64,000 nt of DNA from Lagopus muta (lineage: Eukaryota > Chordata > Aves > Galliformes > Phasianidae): contig NC_064435.1 of NCBI RefSeq assembly GCF_023343835.1, forward strand, positions 63,994,134 through 64,058,133, read 5' to 3'. Below are positions 58,310-64,000 of this stretch, one piece after another. Below the pieces are notes generated by a model. The model searched no databases, was not told the DNA's origin, and saw nothing but the letters and a program-made list of their open reading frames with translations. The translations under genes and the position numbers were made by a program. The first letter of the stretch is position 1. Every line of letters starts with the position of its first letter.

Positions 58310-58391
58310 AAAAAAAGAAAAAAAGAAAAAAAGAAAAAAAGAAAAAAAAGAAAAAAAGAAAAAAAGAAAAAAAGAAAAAAAGAAAAAAAAA
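58310..58391 (+). repeat. (AAAAAAAG)n minisatellite-like purine tract
   Basis: Nine tandem units of seven (once eight) A plus G, ending in nine A. The 82 bases are all purine on the + strand, with an 8-bp period. Confidence 0.95.
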
Positions 58392-59199
58392 TGTCAAGAG
58401 TTGTTTTAATTTTTAATTTAAAGGATTTAACAGGAAGGAGGCAAACACAATAGGGTCAGAAGCAGTATCTTCAACTTTGTAAATGAGCACAGCTCCAGTG
58501 CGATCACTGACAGTATCTCAGCTGTCAGATTTAAATGATAGCTCTCATGTAAGTGCGTGCAATGCAGATAAACATCCCACATGTTTACTGTTGCTGTGAA
58601 GCATCGCACAGTGCTCTCAAGCCTGCTTCCAGTGAGGAGAGAATGCACACAGCTGACAGCTGTTCCAGTGCTGAGCAAATGCTTATTCACAGGCAGTATG
58701 GCAGTTGGGTGGCTATTTCCAAAAGGAGATGGGGGGCCTTCATCAGAGCTGATTATTGCTGGAAAGAATAAGCCACAGCCTTATTTTCCCATTAGCCTGA
58801 TTTGTAAGGGTTTTTCTATTGCTGTTTGCTTGTTTTCCATTGGCCCTGCAAAGTTTGCCAAACTGCATTGCAAGGGGAAGAAGAGACTCATTATTTTGTA
58901 TCTGAGCATGGTGCTGCTCTCCCACAGCTTCTTACATAGGTTGCCTCAGAACACATTGAATTTGCATGTGATCAAAATTACTCTTGCACTTTTTAGCCCT
59001 GAGTGAATGCTGCTCTGTTTGGAGTGAGCACTTGGTGCTCGCTGGGAGCACTGCAGCAGTCAGTGCCTCTGACAGCCCAGGGGCATGGACTCACCCCAAA
59101 AGCAGCCCCATCTGAGAGTAACTCCAAGCAGTCGTCAGCGATCAGAAATGAAAGGTGTCACTGTAATTGTTAGGGTACTGCCAACTGCAGCACATCGTT
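58392..59199. other. Intergenic sequence upstream of the FRRS1L CpG island
   Basis: Unique sequence with no exon or repeat recognised. An open frame of 141 codons (58581-59006, + strand) has no recognisable protein features. Confidence 0.6.
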
Positions 59200-59837
59200 C
59201 AGCCGTCCCACCACCACCCCCCGAAGTTTGGCCGAGTAGAGGAAGTGCAACCACGCAAAACCCCACTAAAAAGCGAGGAGTTCTGACCAGAAGGCACAAC
59301 CAAGCCCTGAAGTAGTGTGCGAGGCCGCTGCCTTAGTGCTACCCGCGGGCACCACGCAGCACAAGCACACGCGGGCCGCGCCGTCCCGCTGGCCAGCCCG
59401 GGCTTACCTGGGCGCAACGCGGCTCTGGTGGCTTGGCGAAGCCCGCCGCCCCGTCAGGTGGGAGCACGCACACCCGCGGGTAAGCCGCACACCATGCGAG
59501 AACGAACGAGCGGCTGCCAGCGAGCGGCTGCTTTACCTGCGATGAACGTAACTCGGTCCCGCCTCACAACTCCTCCAACCCCACACGGACCCGGCGTGCA
59601 GCAGGCGGGCGGGACGGCCCCGCCGCTCCAGGGGCGCCGAGACCTTTTGCGGTGCCGCCACGCGGGGCCGTCCCACGCCCCGTCCTACGTTCCCTCCCCG
59701 CGCCCCCGCCGACCCCGGGGCGGTCTCTCCTCTCCGCTGCGGCTCCTTCCCCGCCGCCCCCGCGCTGCCGGCGGCGCAGCAGCCCGGGGCGGGCGCGCTC
59801 AGCGCCGCCGCCTCCCCACCCCGCCGCCGCCGCCGCC

Positions 59838-60042
59838 ATGGCGGTGCGGAGCGCCGGCGCTCGGCGGCTGCTGCTGCTGCTGCTCCTGGCCGGCTCCGCC
59901 GCCAGCCCGGCGGAGGAGGGCGGCGGGCGGCGGGAGGCGGGCGGCGGGGAGCAGGGCGAGGAGGCGGCGCGGCCGCACCACGACTCCTCGTACGGCACCT
60001 TCGCCAGCGAGTTCTACGACCTGCGCTACCTCTCCGAGGAGG
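59838..60042 (+). CDS. FRRS1L: FRRS1L exon 1: start codon, signal peptide, low-complexity linker
   Basis: FRRS1L (ferric-chelate reductase 1-like) is an ER/membrane protein needed for AMPA-type glutamate receptor assembly in neurons; in people its loss causes an epileptic encephalopathy. The exon encodes residues 1-68 plus one base of codon 69. [10 protein letters not shown] is followed by seven Leu and AGSAAS, a classic signal peptide. Next comes a Gly/Glu/Arg-rich linker, then the conserved [21 protein letters not shown]. The donor is GAGG|GTGCGC. This ATG was chosen because it is the first in-frame AUG, has a GCCGCCATGG context and directly precedes the signal peptide. In-frame sequence upstream is open but has no AUG. 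The linker is unusually GC-rich because it lies in the CpG island. Confidence 0.93.
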
Positions 60043-60102
60043 GTGCGCCGCGGGGCGGCCGTGCGGGAGGGCGGGCGGGCGGGCGGCGGGGGCCGCGCGG
60101 AG

Positions 60103-60135
60103 CCGGGGCGGGCGGCGGCGGCGGCGGCGGCGGCG
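60103..60135 (+). repeat. (GGC)n trinucleotide run
   Basis: GGCGGGCGGCGGCGGCGGCG-type repeat in FRRS1L intron 1. Its length may vary between individuals. Confidence 0.85.
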
Positions 60136-61026
60136 TTCAGGACGAAGGCCAGCGCCTGCCGCCATCTTCTGCCCGCAGCCACCGCCGCGCGGGCCGCCGC
60201 GCGCCGCACCGGGCTCGGCGGACTCCCCGCCTCGGGTCTGCGGGCCCATAGGCAGCGAAGGGCGGCGGGGCACGGGCTCAGGGCCCGGCCGAGGGCAGTG
60301 GGAGGCGGCTGCCGGCGTGCGATGCTCGGCCGCTCGGTCGTGTGGGAGACGGCACGGAAGAGTGATGGAGGGGTTTATCGGATTGTTAAAAAGCCGTGTG
60401 ATGGCGTGACTGGCAAGAAATTCGGCCGCGTTTTTCTTTTTCGAAACAGATTTTGGATAAAGTGGGAAAAAATGAAGCAGTGAGAAGGTGGGATGTAGAT
60501 GTACTACAGTCAGTCTCGTGCTGATGCTCCACTATGAACTGCTGTGAAATGTTGCTAGCTTTGTATGCTTAAACCAGCTGACTGCTTTACCTAGCTCATG
60601 GTGTGGCCAATGGAAGCTGTAATTTGCGGGTTATGGCCTATTTCCTCTCTCCTTCAGCACTATCAGATTCACCTAGAAGGTGAATCGGGGCTTGTGGAGC
60701 CCAGTGCCTGGGGGGCAGGGCACATGCTCCTGTTTGTTTGGAGATGCTGCAGCCTGCAACTTTCAGAGCACTTTCTGGCTTCACAACTTAATGCTTTGTT
60801 TTTAAGTTGGCAGACTAAAATCACATTAAAATACCAATGTTCATAGAACGAAACTGAACCTCTGCAAGCCAAAACCAATCTGCAGAGAAAAACATATATT
60901 TAATATTGAAAGTTTTTCACAGTAAAACCTATGGTGTGCATTGTTGACATGATGAAAAGAACACAGAACCTTCCCACTTGCAGGTTAGATGAACCAAAAC
61001 TGAAGGTGGCTATTTGTAAAATCTAT

Positions 61027-61271
61027 GTAATAAGATGAGAAGTGATGGCCGCAAGTTGCGCCAGGGGAGATTCAAGTTGAATATTAGGAAAGATTTCTTC
61101 TCAGAAAGAGTGTAGAAGCAGTGGCACAGGCTGCCCAGGGATGTGGTGAAGTCCCTGGAGGTATTTGAGAAATATATAGATGTGGCACTGAGGGACATAG
61201 TGGGCATGGTGGGGATGGACTTGATAATCCTAGAAGTTCTTTCCAACCTTAATGATTCTGTGATTCTATGA
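61027..61271 (+). repeat. CR1 LINE, 5'-truncated, + orientation
   Basis: It shows GCAAGTTGCGCCAGGGGAGA, GATTTCTTCTCAGAAAGAGT, GCACAGGCTGCCCAGGGATG and GTTCTTTCCAACCTTAATGA. It ends in the well-preserved CR1 tail GATTCTGTGATTCTATGA. Located in FRRS1L intron 1. Confidence 0.93.
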
Positions 61272-61935
61272 GAGGAAAGGTCTGCTTGCAGATGTTCATG
61301 CCATGTCTTCAGTGTATTACAGTAGAGCAGATAAGCTATTGCCTGGAGTCATAGATCCTTCCTTATCTGTCTCCTCTGTGCCTTACCTCACAAGTGATTG
61401 TAGGTCATTGCTGCAGGCATTGCCTGTTTTGATACTCTTCCCTTCCACACTCAGTGCATGTTTTCTGTACTTCTTAAAGGAGAAAGTATCCCTTCAGTAT
61501 CCATTCCTAAAGCTGAGAAGTCAGAATTCTCTTCCTTTCAGATATTCCGAGGGATCCAAGCATGCACGAAGAGCCAGCCGAGCGGAGAGCCCCAAGCCTT
61601 AGCTGAATGCCCTGCTCCATGTTCGTGCTGCCAAAGCCTACATGGTCAGTGGAAGGCTTCCTGCTCTCATTGTAGCAAAGTTGTGCTCCAGCGCTGTTCT
61701 CCCCCACCTGAAGAATGTTGCAAACCTGAGGAAATGTTTTCATTTCTCTATGTTATTTTAGTATCTCAATCCTGGACCTACTGATAGAGGGCCTGTGTCT
61801 GTGACAAGGTAGTCCCTCATCAGTACAGCTCAGTTATCACCAGTCAAAGTAAACACTATTGGAACTCCTTCTCTTCAGTGTTACTTCTTTTTTCTCCTCG
61901 TATCTTTTTGGTTATGCTTTATTCTCATTCTACAG

Positions 61936-62020
61936 GTTACCCTTTTCCTACTGCACCTCCTGTGGATCCATTTGCAAAAATCAGAGTGGATGACTGTGGA
62001 AAAACGAAGGGATGCTTCAG
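61936..62020 (+). CDS. FRRS1L: FRRS1L exon 2
   Basis: The acceptor is ...CATTCTACAG and the donor is TTCAG|GTCAGT. With the G of exon 1 the first codon is GGT (Gly), giving [20 protein letters not shown] then CGKTKGCF and a split Arg codon (AG|G). The exon covers residues 69-97. The two Cys (DDCGKTKGC), with those in exon 3, are likely extracytoplasmic disulfide partners. I recognise this as the highly conserved pre-DOMON segment of FRRS1L. Confidence 0.95.
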
Positions 62021-62503
62021 GTCAGTCTTTGATAAAAATGCAGGTACCTTTACATTTGCAAATGTTGACTGATTGCATTCAAGAGTTTGATCAATGTTCC
62101 ATATTCATTTGAATATTTTTTTCTTATTTGGGAACCTACTCTACAGTGTAGGACTGTTTTGTTTAAGTAAATGAGATTATTTAAGGACATCAGAGTTGTG
62201 GACTAGATTAATTTATGATCTTTGCATTTTCTTGAAGCGCTAACTTACAAAACAGGGACTCGGCATTTCAACACAGTAACACTGTGCGTATGTAATTGCT
62301 TGTCATTATGATTAAACATAATATGTTCTTATTCTAAAAAGGTAATATTTGCGAGCAATTAACAGTACTACTTTAGTTTAGTGTGATTTGTGTTTTACCA
62401 CCACTCTACCAAAGTACATTCTTTTAGTGTTTCTTGTAGAAACATAATATCTACAGCAAGAAATTGAAAGGCAAAGTTTGCATGTTTTTCCATTTCCATT
62501 TAG
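62021..62503 (+). other. FRRS1L: FRRS1L intron 2
   Basis: 483-base phase-2 intron, AT-rich, with no recognised feature. Confidence 0.9.
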
Positions 62504-62642
62504 GTACGGCAAACCTGGCTGTAATGCAGAGACCTGTGACTACTTCCTAAGTTATCGTAGAATAGGAGCTGATGTTGAATTTGAGTTGAGTGCTGATACC
62601 GATGGCTGGGTAGCAGTGGGATTTTCCTCAGACAAGAAAATG
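62504..62642 (+). CDS. FRRS1L: FRRS1L exon 3: start of the DOMON domain
   Basis: The acceptor is ...CCATTTCCATTTAG and the donor is AAAATG|GTAAGG. One base completes Arg97, then 46 codons read [20 protein letters not shown], then [20 protein letters not shown] and SSDKKM (residue 143), ending in phase 0. DGWVAVGFS is the hallmark of a DOMON domain, the ligand- or heme-binding fold of the ferric reductase-like family. FRRS1L keeps the fold but lacks the reductase part. The remaining DOMON half and the C-terminal membrane anchor lie past the window. Confidence 0.95.
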
Positions 62643-64000
62643 GTAAGGTTCTTAAAGTTCTTCACGTTGATATGTGAACACTTTTGCATGCCAGAATATC
62701 AATACTTTATGTTTTATGTGTCAGAAGCAGAGCACGTATGTAAAAACTGACTTGCTGAAAGCAAAGTACCCAATAGTCACCGGGGAGCAGAAGCTAGGTC
62801 TGCTGTCTCCTCAGAACTGCCTCATCCTTAGTAGCATGTCCTTTCCCTTCTTTGCTAAATAGTGCAACAGTGTTTTGGTTTATCTTTGACTGTTTGAATA
62901 TTATTAGCTTTTTGTCTTTTTATTATAATATCCTGTTGAGTTTTTCATGTTGGTGTTACTTGGACAAAAGGCACATCAGGAACTAAATATCACATAGTTC
63001 CATTCTTAAGTAAATCATCTGTCTTTTGCTGATACATATATGGCTTTCATTTAAGAACTCTGGGAATCCTCTTGTTTCTTTCATCTCTGTGTTTTATTCC
63101 AGGAAAGCCACAAATATGTGACAAAATGACTACTGCTCACTTAGATACATACTCTAGAAAGCAATCCTGTTAGGATTTCTTCTTCTATCTCTCCTGGATT
63201 TTACTGAGTTTTGTTTTATGGTCATTCATCTACTTGGTTGTTCAGTGAAGAGCCTTATTTGTCGTTGTGTTTCGCTGGGCAAAGAGGCACATATACTGTT
63301 TGGACATAAAAAAAAAACCTGAGCAATAGACAACTTCTGCAAATGTTTTTTTTGTGATCCTTGTAATACGCTTAGGATTAAAATGTAGTTTATAACACTG
63401 GTCTTCACATGCAGAGATATTCCTGAGTACATGAAGAATACTGAGTCTGTGTTCTATAATGCTAGTTAGAGGAGAGTACTTTCTTGTTCAGTGGTAAGCA
63501 GTAGTCAGAAAAAGTATAAAACATGGAAATCCTGCTGTAGAGCTGGGAGAGGCAATGGGAAGACTCACACTAACTTAGCAACATTTTATCAGACCAAAAT
63601 GAGAATCAGAAAGAAAATATGAGGGCAGGTGCCTTTCTCTCATGGGTAACTATGTCTTGAGTATGACGCTGCAAATAAACACAATGGAGAGAGCAATCTT
63701 TTGTGTCATAAAGAGTGTTGTGAGGTATGGTTTTACAGCCAAATACCAGGAGGAGTTTGGATGCTGGAAAGTACAAGTAGTCAATAGGATTTTCAAGGCA
63801 GGTCAGTAACTTTAAATACTTGGCCCTAAGCTATTAGAGATTATGTTAGTAGTTTGTAACTCCTTTACTACCTGTACCTGTGTACCTGTACTACCACTCA
63901 AAGCAAAGACATTGAATTTCAATGGTTAGTCAGACTTTGGAGAAATAACTGCTTTCAAGTACATTTAAACCTTCTCAGTGTGATCTTGCCAGACTCTCTG
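62643..64000 (+). other. FRRS1L: FRRS1L intron 3 (5' part)
   Basis: AT-rich intron that continues out of the window. No repeat, exon or RNA gene recognised. Confidence 0.8.

Larger units (their letters stand above)
59200..60350 (+). promoter_or_regulatory. FRRS1L: FRRS1L CpG-island promoter, 5' UTR and exon 1
   Basis: A continuous GC-rich, CpG-dense block surrounds the FRRS1L start codon. There is no TATA box near the ATG; a GGGGCGGG Sp1-type box lies at 59786-59793 and GGGGCGG near 59716. The 5' UTR ends in a (CCG)n run and GCCGCCATGG, a strong Kozak context. An upstream ATG at 59494 is out of context if transcription starts closer to the gene; the exact start site is not visible. A (GGC)n run at about 60103-60135 lies in the first intron. 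Confidence 0.8.
60043..61935 (+). other. FRRS1L: FRRS1L intron 1
   Basis: 1.9-kb phase-1 intron bounded by GTGCGC and CTACAG. The first 300 bases belong to the CpG island with a (GGC)n run; a CR1 lies at 61027-61271. Nothing else recognised. Confidence 0.85.

Noticed and set aside
59317..60483. Very long + strand open frame (388 codons) through the FRRS1L CpG island
   Set aside because: GC-rich sequence has few stop codons. This frame differs from the FRRS1L frame, ignores its donor site and encodes low-complexity Arg/Pro/Ala sequence. Long - strand frames in the same block have the same explanation.
1..64000. tRNA, rRNA, microRNA, CRISPR or bacterial-type operon features
   Set aside because: No cloverleaf with A/B boxes, no conserved rRNA segments, no hairpin of microRNA-precursor length with good pairing and no spaced direct repeats were seen. 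The sequence is vertebrate nuclear DNA.

Overview
The window looks like nuclear DNA of a bird, most likely a galliform such as chicken. It is intron-rich and mostly noncoding. Its interspersed repeats are mainly 5'-truncated CR1 LINEs with the diagnostic ATTCTRTGATTCT-type 3' ends, and there is one decayed mariner-like DNA transposon. Two protein-coding genes, both on the + strand and both running off the window, account for almost all credible coding sequence. The order EPB41L4B then FRRS1L matches human 9q31.3. From memory this block lies on chicken chromosome Z; that is inference and cannot be checked from the sequence alone.

Region 1-32.5 kb is the 3' part of EPB41L4B (FERM-family cytoskeletal protein, also called EHM2). 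Six coding exons at 3097-3201, 6729-6867, 7321-7398, 27657-27725, 30218-30381 and 32182-32251 join with consistent phases. They encode the low-complexity C-terminal tail after the FERM region: a Ser/Thr-rich linker with a short poly-Ala tract, an NPF/DPF motif cluster, a proline-directed Ser cluster and a C-terminal T-E-L end that fits a class I PDZ ligand. A 20.3-kb intron (7399-27656) holds CR1 copies, a poly(A)-ended retrocopy-like segment and a candidate conserved regulatory element.

Region 32.5-59.2 kb is intergenic. It contains CR1 copies, a mariner relic (about 56.46-56.88 kb), simple repeats, an isolated CpG-rich block at 53.6-53.95 kb, and two exon-like segments. One of these (46164-46233) has the same entry phase as the EPB41L4B last exon and a similar short peptide, so it may be an alternative last exon.

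Region 59.2-64 kb is the 5' part of FRRS1L (AMPA-receptor biogenesis factor). It has a strong CpG-island promoter, exon 1 with a signal peptide, exon 2, and exon 3, which begins the DOMON domain. The rest of the gene lies beyond the window.

I see no tRNA or rRNA genes, CRISPR arrays or operon-like system, and no convincing new multi-gene system. The most interesting leads are the possible alternative EPB41L4B last exon, the orphan CpG island, two homeodomain-site-rich candidate enhancers, and a poly(A)-tailed segment, which is unusual for a bird genome.
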